Shown: positions 1-8,442 of the stretch, in pieces | Layout of the letters: every line of letters begins with the position of its first letter | How positions within the stretch are numbered: position 1 is the stretch's first letter | Source: Pseudomonadota bacterium | Lineage (GTDB): Bacteria > Pseudomonadota > Alphaproteobacteria > Sphingomonadales > Sphingomonadaceae | Direction of reading: 5' to 3' | NCBI GenBank assembly: GCA_963205265.1 | Contig: CAUJJI010000157.1 | Span: 1 to 38,266, forward strand | Length of the DNA: 38,266 nucleotides | Notes under the pieces: model-generated | What the model was told of the DNA's origin: nothing | Database searches by the model: none | What the model saw: only the letters and a program-made list of their open reading frames with translations | Program-made: the position numbers and the translations under genes

Positions 1-198
1 AAGTGAGCCGCCTACGGCGTCTTACACTTCCAACTCCCTTGATCGTCCAAATTATGAGCGAAACACAATGGACAGGCTCATCGCCTGCAAACCATTGAAA
101 CTACGGTATAAGACACGAATTGGTGTTGAGATATGTTAAATAGGATCGAGGGGAATGCGATCGCGGTACGCTGTTCCCCGGCAGGGCAACCGGCACCG

Positions 199-369
199 TC
201 ATGGACCGACCCGGCTCATGATGAAAGCCAGGAGGCTGATTATCACCAGCCACGCAGCGGCCATGCGGACTTTGCTTCCGGTCGCCATGCGTCCCGAGCG
301 CAAGCCTCCTGTCGCCAGGACCAGCGCCGCCAGAATGCCTGCAATCAGCGCGATCTGATCACCGCTCAC
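199..369 (-). CDS. Small two-helix membrane protein, 56 aa, unknown function
   Basis: The start is a GTG that overlaps the stop of the upstream MBL-fold gene in a GTGA tetranucleotide, so translation is probably coupled. The protein has a hydrophobic stretch near residues 6-20 (ALIAGILAALVLATGG), a short basic loop with several Arg and Lys, and a second hydrophobic stretch near residues 37-51 (AAAWLVIISLLAFIMS). This predicts a two-helix inner-membrane protein. I do not recognise a named family. It is the last gene of the minus-strand operon that includes metG, tatD and the hydrolase. The coupling and the coherent membrane pattern argue that it is real despite its size. No function can be assigned. 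Confidence 0.6.
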   Translation of the reverse strand: MSGDQIALIAGILAALVLATGGLRSGRMATGSKVRMAAAWLVIISLLAFIMSRVGP

Positions 370-1133
370 ACGCGAAGCTCCATACCGTCGTATCCCACCA
401 GGACGTGCGGCGGAACTTCGCGCGACACCGTCGCATAGTCCATGCTCTTGTCGAGATGCGTCAGGACCACGCGCGCGGCTTCGGCGGCTGTCGCCAGCTC
501 CAGCGCCATGCCCAGGTGCGCGTGGGTCGGATGTGGTTCGCGGCGCAGGCAATCGACCACCAGCAGATCGCTGCCGCGCATCAGGTCGACCATCTCGCGT
601 GTAATCGCACTGAAGTCCGTCGCGTAACTGATTGAACGGCCGTCGCATTCGAAGCGATAGGCGGTCGTCTGCGCCGGTCCGTGCGGCATCTGGCAGGCAG
701 CTACCGCAAAGCCTGCGCAGATGCGCAGCTTCTCCAGCGACTCGAGATTGACGATGGTGGGATAGCCGTGCTGCCCGGCGAAGACGTAGTCGAAGCGCAG
801 CCGCAGCCGGCGGACCGTTTCATCGCTGGCATAGCCCGGCAGCGGCCCGCCGCGTCCATAGCGCATCGGCCGCAGGTCATCGATGCCGTGAGTATGGTCG
901 GCATGGTCGTGCGTCCAGAATACCGCGTCGACCTTGTCGATGCCGCAGGCCAGCAACTGCGCGCGCAGGTCGGTCGAGGTATCGACCAGCAGCCGCGCAC
1001 CGGCATCGCTTTCGACGACGATGGACACCCGCGTGCGGCGATTGCGTGGCTCGGCCGGGTCGCATTCGCCCCAGTCGCTGCCGATCCGGGGCACTCCCGT
1101 CGAAGTGCCCGAGCCGAGAACGATGAGCTTCAC
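366..1133 (-). CDS. MBL-fold metallohydrolase (PhnP/RNase Z-like)
   Basis: A 255-residue metallo-beta-lactamase-fold hydrolase. The N-terminus has the LGSGTSTGVP strand-loop typical of PhnP and RNase Z relatives. The metal-binding motif THDHADH lies near residues 74-80. Further candidate metal ligands are the His of the MPHGP segment, the Asp of YATDFS and the His of VLTHLD. The family hydrolyses phosphodiesters, and PhnP acts on cyclic ribose phosphates, but the substrate here is unknown. The start is a GTG sharing GTGA with the end of the upstream tatD-type gene. In many alphaproteobacteria this gene sits beside metG and tatD, so a housekeeping role is more likely than phosphonate use. No phn genes are visible in the window. 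Confidence 0.85.
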   Translation of the reverse strand: MKLIVLGSGTSTGVPRIGSDWGECDPAEPRNRRTRVSIVVESDAGARLLVDTSTDLRAQLLACGIDKVDAVFWTHDHADHTHGIDDLRPMRYGRGGPLPGYASDETVRRLRLRFDYVFAGQHGYPTIVNLESLEKLRICAGFAVAACQMPHGPAQTTAYRFECDGRSISYATDFSAITREMVDLMRGSDLLVVDCLRREPHPTHAHLGMALELATAAEAARVVLTHLDKSMDYATVSREVPPHVLVGYDGMELRV

Positions 1134-1906
1134 GCAGCGGCTTTCGCGAACAGGCGGAAGAAATTGCGCGTGGTGCTTTCGGCCAGGGCTTCGGGCGCGA
1201 CTCCGCGAAGGCCGGCCACGAAGCGCGCGGTATCGGCAGTAAATGCCGGCTCGCAGACTTGCCCGCGATGCGGCACCGGCGCCAGGAACGGCGCGTCGGT
1301 TTCCACCAGCAGCCGATCCTCGGGCAGGTCGGCGGCTATGGCCTGGAGGTCTCTGGCGTTCTTGAACGTCACGATTCCCGAAAGCGAGATCGTCAGGCCG
1401 AGCTCGAGCATCCTGCCGGCGAAGCCTGCCGAGGCGGTGAAGCAGTGGATCAAGGCCGGGAACGGCCCTCGTGCCATTTCCTCGGCGATGATCCTGGCGG
1501 TGTCTTCCTCGGCGTCGCGGGTGTGGACGATCAGCGGCAGTCCGGTCTCGCGGGCGACGGCGATATGGGTGCGGAACAGCGCCTGCTGCGTCTGCCGGTC
1601 GGAATGGTCGTAGTAATAGTCGAGCCCGGTCTCGCCGATGGCGATCACCTTGGCATGCTCCGACGCCGCGATCAGTGCCGCCGTGCCGAGATCGGCGTGG
1701 CCGTCAGCCTCATGCGGGTGGATGCCGACGCTGGCCCAGACATCCTCCTCGCCGGCGGCGGTGGCGATCACCTGGTCCCATTCGCGCTGGCGAGTGGAAA
1801 TGCTCAGGAAACCGGTTACCCCGACCGCCCTCGCCCTGGCCAGCACGCCTTGCCGGTCCTCGACCAGGCCCTTGTATTCGAGATGGCAATGCGAATCGAT
1901 CAGCAT
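1130..1906 (-). CDS. tatD: TatD family metal-dependent hydrolase (DNase)
   Basis: A 258-residue TIM-barrel hydrolase of the TatD/YcfH family. Visible motifs are DSHCHLEY at residues 4-11 (first metal pair), IGETGLDYYYD near residues 90-100, LIVHTRDAEED, the HCFT metal motif and LVETDAPFLAP near the C-terminus. Members cleave DNA with metal-dependent 3'-5' exonuclease activity. The ATG overlaps the TGA of metG by one base (TGATG), and its own stop overlaps the next gene in GTGA. The length is normal for the family. The order metG-tatD-MBL is a common conserved set. The exact paralogue (YcfH or TatD) cannot be decided by eye. Confidence 0.9.
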   Translation of the reverse strand: MLIDSHCHLEYKGLVEDRQGVLARARAVGVTGFLSISTRQREWDQVIATAAGEEDVWASVGIHPHEADGHADLGTAALIAASEHAKVIAIGETGLDYYYDHSDRQTQQALFRTHIAVARETGLPLIVHTRDAEEDTARIIAEEMARGPFPALIHCFTASAGFAGRMLELGLTISLSGIVTFKNARDLQAIAADLPEDRLLVETDAPFLAPVPHRGQVCEPAFTADTARFVAGLRGVAPEALAESTTRNFFRLFAKAAA

Positions 1907-3462
1907 CAGGCATCCTCGGCGGGCATCTCGAGCCGCGGAAACACGCCGACGGGCTGCGCGACGCGGAAACCGCTGGCCACGAGGTCGGCGAACCAGGCCG
2001 CATTTTCAAGAGCGGCAAAGTCGCGCTCGTCCGCGGCGACGCCCATCTGGTCGAGCAGCCGGTCGATCGCCATCGGCACCACCGGACGCACGGCGATCGC
2101 CAGGTCGCGCACGCAGCGGAACAGCGTCAGCAGCACGGCCGCCATCCGTTCGGGATCGGTCTTGCGCAGAGTCCACGGCGCTTGTTCGTCGACGTACTGG
2201 TTGCAGGCGAAGACTGCGCGCATCCAGTTTTCCAGCCCGTCGCTGAAAGCAAGATGGCCGAAGCTCGCGCGCATGCTGCCGATGTTGGAGCGCACCAGCG
2301 CCTCGAGCTCGCTGTCCACCGCTGCCGGCTCGGTCGCGCGAAGTTCGCCGTCCAGGTTCTTGAAGATCATCGACAGCGTGCGCTGGGCCAGGTTGCCGAA
2401 GCTGTTTGCCAGTTCGGCATTGGCGCGGGTGACGATCGCCTCGGGCGAATAGGACCCGTCCTGCCCGAAGGCGACTTCGCGCAGCAGGAAATAGCGCAGG
2501 GTGTCGACGCCGAAGCGCTCGGACAGCTCGATCGGGTCGGTGACGTTGCCCAGCGACTTCGATTCCTTCTGCCCGCGATTGAGCAGGAAGCCGTGGCCGA
2601 ACACCTGCCGAGGCACCGGCAGGCCGGCGCTCATCAGGAAGGCCGGCCAGTAGACCGCGTGGAAGCGGACGATGTCCTTGCCGATCAGGTGCAGGTCCGC
2701 CGGCCACCACTTGCGGAATTCCTCGGTCTCCTCGGGAAAGCCCAGGCCGGTGATGTAGTTGGTCAGCGCGTCGACCCAGACGTACATGACGTGGTTTTCC
2801 GCGCCCGGCACCTTGATCCCCCAGTCGAAGCTGGTGCGCGAGACCGACAGGTCGCGCAGGCCGCCTTCGACGAAGCGCATGATCTCGTTGCGGCGGCTGT
2901 CGGGCTGGAGAAATTCGGGATGGTCGCGATACAGCGCGAGCAGCTTGTCCTGGTACGCCGAAAGCCGGAAGAACCAGCTTTCCTCGACCGTCCACTCGAC
3001 CGGAGTGCCCTGGGGAGAGAGCTTTTCCCCCCCTTCCCCCGCGACCAGTTCGCTTTCGTCGTAGTAGGCTTCGTCGCGAACCGAATACCAGCCTTCGTAG
3101 CGGTCGAGATAGAGGTCGCCATTGGCTTCCATCCGCCGCCACAACTCCTGGGTCGAAGCATGGTGGCGCGGCTCGGTAGTGCGCAGGAAGACATCATAGC
3201 TGACATTCAGCCTGTCGCACATATCGATGAAATGCTGCGACATTTCCTGGCTGAGCTGCGCCGGCGTGACGCCCAGCTCGCGCGCCTTCTGCGCCATCTT
3301 GAGGCCGTGCTCGTCGGTCCCGGTCTGGAAGCGCACGTCGAAACCCTCTGCCCGCTTGAACCGGGCGATGACGTCGGCGGCGATCGCTTCGTAGGCATGG
3401 CCGATGTGCGGCTTGCCGTTGGGATAGCTGATTGCGGTGGTGATGTAGAAGGGTTCGGCCAT
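1906..3462 (-). CDS. metG: Methionyl-tRNA synthetase
   Basis: A 518-residue class I aminoacyl-tRNA synthetase that charges tRNA-Met in the cytoplasm. The N-terminus has the Rossmann entry TTAISYPNGKPHIGHAYE containing the HIGH signature, followed by TGTDEHG. The KMSKS loop appears as KESKSLGN near residue 306. The anticodon-binding helical domain follows and the protein ends without the C-terminal tRNA-binding (EMAP/Trbp111-like) domain, giving a short form of about 515 residues that is usual in alphaproteobacteria. There are no extra zinc-knuckle Cys pairs after the HIGH region. It is separated from holB by 96 bp and joined to tatD by a one-base overlap. Confidence 0.97.
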   Translation of the reverse strand: MAEPFYITTAISYPNGKPHIGHAYEAIAADVIARFKRAEGFDVRFQTGTDEHGLKMAQKARELGVTPAQLSQEMSQHFIDMCDRLNVSYDVFLRTTEPRHHASTQELWRRMEANGDLYLDRYEGWYSVRDEAYYDESELVAGEGGEKLSPQGTPVEWTVEESWFFRLSAYQDKLLALYRDHPEFLQPDSRRNEIMRFVEGGLRDLSVSRTSFDWGIKVPGAENHVMYVWVDALTNYITGLGFPEETEEFRKWWPADLHLIGKDIVRFHAVYWPAFLMSAGLPVPRQVFGHGFLLNRGQKESKSLGNVTDPIELSERFGVDTLRYFLLREVAFGQDGSYSPEAIVTRANAELANSFGNLAQRTLSMIFKNLDGELRATEPAAVDSELEALVRSNIGSMRASFGHLAFSDGLENWMRAVFACNQYVDEQAPWTLRKTDPERMAAVLLTLFRCVRDLAIAVRPVVPMAIDRLLDQMGVAADERDFAALENAAWFADLVASGFRVAQPVGVFPRLEMPAEDA

Positions 3463-3558
3463 GGGCCGGGTCTCTAGCCAACGTTTCCGCAGGTGGGAAG
3501 CGCGGACCGCCCTGGCTGGACGGAAGCCGGGCCTCGGCTTGTCCCGCCGCCTTGCCCG

Positions 3559-4500
3559 TCAGCGTGCCGAAGCCAGGATTCCGCCCACCTCCATCATCAG
3601 CAGGCCCGTATCGAAATTGAATGTAGGCGCCTGGGCCGCCAGGCCGATGATCGCCGCATGAGCCTCAATGATCCGCAGCTGCCGCTCGCGCGGAGCGTCG
3701 GGCAGCGCCTGGGCCAGCGTCGCGCGGGCCAGCTCCAGCGCGGCGACCAGGCGCTCGCGATCGGGGCGTGCCCCCAGTTCGTCGGCCAGCGCCGCGCGAA
3801 GCGCCAGGCCTTCGTCCCCCTGCTCGACGATCCGCTCCATGAGCCCGTGCAGCTTGGCGAGGTCGCGGCCGACGAAAGCCAGCGCGCTGCCGGGCGAACC
3901 TTCGGCGGCTGCAACTGCGGCGGCTCGGGCGGCGGCATCGGCTTCCGGTGCATCGCGCGCGAGGATGGCGTCGATTTCTCCGGGTCCCAGCGGCGCGAAG
4001 CGGAGCAGCCGGCAACGCGACCGCACTGTCGCCAGCAGGCGGCCGGGCCGATGCGCGACCAGGAGGAAGAACGTGCCGACCGGCGGCTCCTCGAGGCTCT
4101 TGAGCAGCGCGTTGACCGCCCCCTTCTCCATGTCGTCGGCCGGATCGATGATGATCGCGCGCCGGGCGCCCAGCGTCGGCCTGGTGACCAGGCGGTGCTG
4201 CATGCCGCGGATCTGGTCTATCGAGATGTTGCGCTTGGTGCGGTAGGGCTTGCCCTCGTCGCGCTTCTTGGTCTCCTCCTCGCTGTCGGGCAGGGGGGCG
4301 AGCAGATGCACGTCGGGATGGGACCCCTCTTCCGGCTGCGGCACGCCGCTTTCGGCGACAAGCTCGCGGGCGGCGGCGCGGGCGAAGCTGCCCTTGCCGA
4401 CGCCGCGCGGCCCGACCAGCAGCCAGGCATGGTGCATTCGCTCCGATGCCATGGCAGCGCGCCATTCGCGCCAGGCTTCCGCATGGCCGACGAAGCTCAC
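3559..4500 (-). CDS. holB: DNA polymerase III delta' subunit
   Basis: A 313-residue AAA+ clamp-loader subunit. I chose the GTG at 4500 because it forms a GTGA overlap with the tmk stop and begins VSFVGHAEAWREW. The Walker A region is VGPRGVGKGSFAR near residues 28-40. A Walker B-like strand is AIIIDPADDMEKGAVNALLKSLEEPP, and sensor 1 lies in FFLLVAHRPGRLLATVRSRC, an SRC motif typical of delta'. The protein helps load the beta sliding clamp at the replisome. Pairing of tmk with holB is widely conserved. A long in-frame extension upstream of 4500 is just read-through of the tmk region in another frame and is not coding. Confidence 0.93.
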   Translation of the reverse strand: MSFVGHAEAWREWRAAMASERMHHAWLLVGPRGVGKGSFARAAARELVAESGVPQPEEGSHPDVHLLAPLPDSEEETKKRDEGKPYRTKRNISIDQIRGMQHRLVTRPTLGARRAIIIDPADDMEKGAVNALLKSLEEPPVGTFFLLVAHRPGRLLATVRSRCRLLRFAPLGPGEIDAILARDAPEADAAARAAAVAAAEGSPGSALAFVGRDLAKLHGLMERIVEQGDEGLALRAALADELGARPDRERLVAALELARATLAQALPDAPRERQLRIIEAHAAIIGLAAQAPTFNFDTGLLMMEVGGILASAR

Positions 4501-5135
4501 TGCCGGCCATCCAGCAGCGGCGCGATCGCCGCCATGACCTGCGCATGGGTAGCCTCGCGCGTGCCGCTGCTGTCGATGCGCGTGAAGCGCTGCGGCTCGG
4601 CCGCGGCGAAACGGGCGAAGGCGGCCGCGACCTTGGCGTGATAGGTGCCGTCGCGGCCGCCGATGCGATCGGGTCCGTCGAGGTCGCGCTTCGCCAGACG
4701 TTCCGCCGCCACGTCGGCCGGCACCTCGATCAGCAGCGTCAGGTCCGGCAGCAGGCCGCCGCTGCCGATGCGGTGCAGCGCCAGGATGTCCTCGTCGCCG
4801 AGCCCCCCTTCCCCGCCCTGGTAGGCCCGGCTCGAATCGAGGAAACGATCGCAGATCACCCATTTGCCCTCGGCAAGCGCGGGGCGGATCAGCCGCTCGA
4901 CATGGTCGGAGCGTGCGGCAGCGAACAGCAGCGCTTCGGCGCGGGGCAGCCAGCCGTCGCCTTCGAGGCCGAGCAGCAGCTGGCGGATGCGCTCGGCGCC
5001 TGGCGTTCCGCCCGGCTCGCGAGTCGTCACCACGTCGATCCCGCGGCCGCGCAGGGCGTCGGCCAGCAGCCGCGACTGGGTCGACTTGCCCGCCCCTTCC
5101 CCGCCTTCGAGGACGATGAATCTGCCACCTTTCAC
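4497..5135 (-). CDS. tmk: Thymidylate kinase
   Basis: A 212-residue P-loop kinase that phosphorylates dTMP to dTDP. The N-terminus reads FIVLEGGEGAGKST (P-loop, residues 6-19). The DRFLDSSRAYQGG segment near residue 95 is the conserved DR(Y/F)xxSxxAYQ motif, and the LID region has RIGGRDGTYH. The start is a GTG at 5135 sharing GTGA with the stop of the upstream D,D-carboxypeptidase gene. The stop shares GTGA with holB. Length and motif order are standard. Coupling to dac upstream and holB downstream suggests a single polycistronic message running from the cell-wall genes into DNA-replication functions. Confidence 0.96.
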   Translation of the reverse strand: MKGGRFIVLEGGEGAGKSTQSRLLADALRGRGIDVVTTREPGGTPGAERIRQLLLGLEGDGWLPRAEALLFAAARSDHVERLIRPALAEGKWVICDRFLDSSRAYQGGEGGLGDEDILALHRIGSGGLLPDLTLLIEVPADVAAERLAKRDLDGPDRIGGRDGTYHAKVAAAFARFAAAEPQRFTRIDSSGTREATHAQVMAAIAPLLDGRQ

Positions 5136-6286
5136 GGCAGCAGGCCTATCAGGCCGTTGACCAGCCTGTCGACCGGCCCGGCGACGGGAACGCTTTCGGC
5201 GGCATAGAGCGGCACGCGTCCCGGCGTCATCCCGTCGACCGCGATCTCGAGCTGCGCGACCGGCGCGCCCTTGGCGATCGGCGCCGGAATGGGGCCTTGG
5301 TAGACCACGCGCAGCGAGATCGGCGCGCCACTGCCGCGCGGGGTGGTGGCATAGACCGGGCCGGCGGCGACCAGCGGCACTTCGCGCGCGGCTCCGCCCT
5401 GCACCCGTGCCGTTGCGACCGGCCTGCCTGCGGCGAATAGCGGGCGTGCCTGCCAGGCGGAGAAACCCCATTCGAGCAGTGCGCGCGAAGCGGCCGCGCG
5501 CTCGGCCTCGCTGCCGGCCCCGGCGACGACCATGACCAGGCGCCGGTCACCGCGCCGGGCGGAGCCGAGGAAGTTGAACCCCGCTTCCGCAGTATAGCCG
5601 GTCTTGATGCCGTCTGCTCCCGGTACGACGCCGACCGTGGGGTCGTGGCTCTGCAGCAGCTTGCCGTTCCAGGCCATGCGCTTCTGTCCGAAGTAGCGGC
5701 GGTACAGCTGCGGGTGGCGGGTGATCATCGCCTGGGCAAGCGTGACGAGGTCGCGGGCGCTGACATAGGTGGCGCCGCCGTCCGGCCAGCCGTTGGGCGT
5801 GGCGAAGCGGCTATCGGTCATGCCGAGCTTCTTGGCCTCGGCGTTCATCATCGCGGTCCAGCCGGGAACGCTGCCGGAGTAGCCTTCGGCAAGCACCACC
5901 GAGGCATCGTTCGCCGAAACGGTGGCGATGCCGTGCAGCAGGGTATCGGCGGTGAGCGTCTGGCCGGCGACGAGGCGAAGGCTGGTGCCCGTGCCGCTCC
6001 AGCGGCGCGCCGTGGCCTGGCCGACAGTGAACTCGCGCTCGGCCGGCAGCCGCCCGGCTGCCATTTCCTCGAATGCGACATAGGCCGTCATGACCTTGGT
6101 CATCGATGCCGGAACGAAGCTCAAGTCGGGCTTGCGCGCCTGCAGGACCTGCCCCGAGCCGAGATCGACCAGCAGCGATACCGGCACCTTCGCCACTTCC
6201 CGCGGCGGCGGCGGCAATCCCTTCGCGCCGGTCAGGCTCAGTGCCAGGCCGACGGCGAGCAGTGCGGTAGGGGCTGATCTCGACAC
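5132..6286 (-). CDS. D-alanyl-D-alanine carboxypeptidase (S11, PBP5-like)
   Basis: A 384-residue penicillin-binding protein of peptidase family S11 that trims the terminal D-Ala from peptidoglycan pentapeptides in the periplasm. An N-terminal hydrophobic segment (residues 7-20) is a probable signal peptide. The three active-site motifs are intact: SMTK at 61-64, SAN at 124-126 and KTG at 228-230. A C-terminal beta-rich PBP5_C-like domain follows from about residue 280. The start is a GTG, with 65 bp separating it from the RlpA-like gene. The stop overlaps tmk in GTGA. The extreme C-terminus (DRLVNGLIGLLP) could be the short amphipathic membrane anchor usual in PBP5/6. Confidence 0.93.
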   Translation of the reverse strand: MSRSAPTALLAVGLALSLTGAKGLPPPPREVAKVPVSLLVDLGSGQVLQARKPDLSFVPASMTKVMTAYVAFEEMAAGRLPAEREFTVGQATARRWSGTGTSLRLVAGQTLTADTLLHGIATVSANDASVVLAEGYSGSVPGWTAMMNAEAKKLGMTDSRFATPNGWPDGGATYVSARDLVTLAQAMITRHPQLYRRYFGQKRMAWNGKLLQSHDPTVGVVPGADGIKTGYTAEAGFNFLGSARRGDRRLVMVVAGAGSEAERAAASRALLEWGFSAWQARPLFAAGRPVATARVQGGAAREVPLVAAGPVYATTPRGSGAPISLRVVYQGPIPAPIAKGAPVAQLEIAVDGMTPGRVPLYAAESVPVAGPVDRLVNGLIGLLP

Positions 6287-6351
6287 TGCCGCTCCGATTC
6301 CGCCCGGTGATCAGGCTCCAGGAATCCGCGGCGCGAGCGAGCCTTGGGCGA

Positions 6352-7299
6352 TCAGTCGGCGCGCTGGATTCGCGCGTCGCTATAGCCCGCCGCCTTGGCC
6401 TTCGCCAGCGCCGCCTCGGCTTCCGTGCGACCGGAAAACGGCCCGAGCCGGGCGAGCCAGTACTTGCCGGGCTTGCTGACCTTGCCGTCGAGCTTGCCGG
6501 CGACGCTGCGGGCACGCTCCGCCGTCGAGAAGGCGCCGACCTGAACCACAAGGTTGCCCGCTGCAGGCTTCGGCGCGGTCGCGACCGTAGGCTGGGCAGA
6601 TGTTGCCGGACTCTCGTCGGCGGCGATCCGTGCCGCAGGCGCAGGCTTGGCTGCGGGCTTGGGCAGGGGCTTTGCGACGGGCTTGACGGCGGCCGCCGGC
6701 TTCTGCGTCGCGACGACAGGCGCCGGGCTTGGCGGCTTGCTCGGCGCCTCGCTGGCTTCCAGCTTGCGCATGAGCACGGCGAGGAGCCCCTTGGGAGTCT
6801 CCATGCGTTCGGGCGCCCGGTTGCCGGCCCGCAGCTGGGCGCGTTCCTGCTCGGGCGGATTGACCCGGCGCACGCGCACCGGCGACTTCTCCGTCCCGGT
6901 CAGCCCCAGCTGCTCGGCGGCGCCGGGTGAAAGTTCGACCAGGCTGTCATTGCGCATCGGTCCGCGACGTTCGACCCGGGCCAGGATCGTCCGGCCGCTG
7001 CCCAGGGCGGTGACCTCGACATAGCTCGGCAGCGGCAGGGTCTTGTGCGCGACCGAGACGCCCGGCCCCCCGGCTTCACCGGCGACCGCATAGCCCACTT
7101 CGTCGGAGTTGAGCCGGTCCACCGGCGTATAGGTCTTGCCTTCGACGGTGAACGGCTCGCCGATCACGACCGGATAGTCGGCAGCGGGGCCGTTCACCGG
7201 GGGCGGAGGCGGCGGCGTCCTGGCGAACGCGCTCGTCCCGGCAGCGGCGAGGATCGAGAGCGCCGCGAGCGGCAGGGCAAATCTAACGGGCAATCTCAT
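6352..7299 (-). CDS. RlpA-like double-psi beta-barrel protein with C-terminal SPOR domain
   Basis: A 315-residue exported protein. It has a signal peptide (residues 1-26, ending SAFA), a Pro-rich stretch, a double-psi beta-barrel domain at about 60-150, a long Pro/Ala/Lys linker at about 175-245, and a SPOR domain at about 248-313 (LVVQVGAFSTAERARSVAGKL ... WLARLGPFSGR). SPOR domains bind denuded septal glycan. In the barrel, the family His is kept in SVAHKTLP, but the usual NDRGP motif reads ERRGP and the ASWYG entry motif is replaced. If the missing Asp is needed for lytic transglycosylase activity, as reported for the Pseudomonas enzyme, this copy may be structural only. The start overlaps the end of the upstream transglycosylase gene by 17 bp. 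Confidence 0.85.
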   Translation of the reverse strand: MRLPVRFALPLAALSILAAAGTSAFARTPPPPPPVNGPAADYPVVIGEPFTVEGKTYTPVDRLNSDEVGYAVAGEAGGPGVSVAHKTLPLPSYVEVTALGSGRTILARVERRGPMRNDSLVELSPGAAEQLGLTGTEKSPVRVRRVNPPEQERAQLRAGNRAPERMETPKGLLAVLMRKLEASEAPSKPPSPAPVVATQKPAAAVKPVAKPLPKPAAKPAPAARIAADESPATSAQPTVATAPKPAAGNLVVQVGAFSTAERARSVAGKLDGKVSKPGKYWLARLGPFSGRTEAEAALAKAKAAGYSDARIQRAD

Positions 7300-8344
7300 C
7301 TGCTAGCAAACCCACCGACAAAGCGTAATAGTTGGAGCAGTTGTATTGCAGGATTACCCTATAATTCCCGGTTAAGAGGTAGGCTGCCGTCCCCGGTCCG
7401 TCGGGCTGGAACAGGATGGACATCGTCTCGTCACGGATCGGTGCCAGCGGTGTCACGCCCATGCTTCGCCATTCGGCGACCGTCTTCCATGACGAATGAC
7501 GGTCGTGCACCCGCTCGCAAGTGGGGGCGTCGAGCTTGTCGGCAGCCAGGGTCCAGTCGAAGCCCGCGGGCACCGACGCGCGCACGCCCCACGGTTCACC
7601 GCTGCGCCAGCCGGCATCGCGGAAATAGTTGGCGATCGAAGCCAGGGTATCGGCCTCGCTGCTCCAGATGTCGCGGTCGCCGTCGCCGTCGCCGTCCTGG
7701 GCCGTGCGCAGCCAGACGCTGGGCAGGAACTGCGGATTGCCGAAAGCGCCCGCCCAGCTGCCCTTCAGGCGATAGCGCGGTACGCCGCGGTCGATCATCT
7801 TCAGCAGGGCGATCAGTTCGCCTTCGAAGAGCTCGCGCCGCCGGCCTTCATAGGCCAGCGTCGCCAGCGAGCGGGCAAGGTCGAAGTCGCCCATATAGCT
7901 GCCGTAGTTGGTCTCGTGCCCCCAGATCGCCAGCATCATCTTGCCGGGCACGCCGTAGCGGCCTTCCAGCACGGGGAGCATGCGGCTTACCTGCGCGTAG
8001 ATGGCGCGGCCGCGGTTGATCCGGGCGGCATCGACGTGCGTGCGGATATAGCCGGCGACCGGCGGCGGGCTGTTCTGGAGGCCGGGCTGCTGCCGATCCA
8101 GGGCGACGACCCGCGGGTTCTCGGTCAGGCCGGAAAGGGTCTGCAGGATCGTCGTCTCGCTCACGCCTTCGCTGCGCGCGCGGGCGGCGACCAGCTGCAA
8201 GTAGGCCGGGAAGCTGACCGCCGGCCCAGCCTGCGGCGCTGGCTGCCCCTGGGCCTGCACGTCCTCGACCGGGGGCGTCAGCAGCGCGACCGCGACCCCC
8301 AGCGTCAGGACATTGCGAAAGTGCGACCATCCCGTCATCGTCAC
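7283..8344 (-). CDS. mltB: Lytic murein transglycosylase, MltB family
   Basis: A 353-residue (GTG start at 8344) or 351-residue (ATG at 8338) exported enzyme that cleaves the glycan strand of peptidoglycan to 1,6-anhydromuropeptides. A signal peptide ends near residue 31 (VQA-Q). The SLT_2 domain carries the catalytic Glu in WGHETNYG (E144), and then GAFGNPQFLPS and an NCSNYYALSVGLLAD tail, all MltB-type motifs. There is no lipobox, so it is probably soluble periplasmic. The end overlaps the RlpA-like gene by 17 bp. With the RlpA-like SPOR protein and the D,D-carboxypeptidase it forms a cell-wall remodelling trio at the head of this minus-strand operon. Confidence 0.93.
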   Translation of the reverse strand: MTMTGWSHFRNVLTLGVAVALLTPPVEDVQAQGQPAPQAGPAVSFPAYLQLVAARARSEGVSETTILQTLSGLTENPRVVALDRQQPGLQNSPPPVAGYIRTHVDAARINRGRAIYAQVSRMLPVLEGRYGVPGKMMLAIWGHETNYGSYMGDFDLARSLATLAYEGRRRELFEGELIALLKMIDRGVPRYRLKGSWAGAFGNPQFLPSVWLRTAQDGDGDGDRDIWSSEADTLASIANYFRDAGWRSGEPWGVRASVPAGFDWTLAADKLDAPTCERVHDRHSSWKTVAEWRSMGVTPLAPIRDETMSILFQPDGPGTAAYLLTGNYRVILQYNCSNYYALSVGLLADEIAR

Positions 8345-8442
8345 CGATGTTACACGATTTCAGGCACCTGTGAATGCCGCACGCCTGCCGATGAACTGCT
8401 TTTCACCGGCCTGGTGGAACAGGTCCACGCGCCCGATCGCGT

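Noticed and set aside
1..198. End of a gene entering from the left edge
   Set aside because: No frame with coding character reaches the edge on either strand; nothing identifiable in this stretch.
366..1133. MBL-fold gene as phosphonate gene phnP
   Set aside because: No other phn genes nearby and the metG-tatD context is the usual housekeeping one.
1675..3477. 600-codon frame on the plus strand opposite metG
   Set aside because: It mirrors the codon structure of metG and tatD in GC-rich DNA; the protein has no family features.
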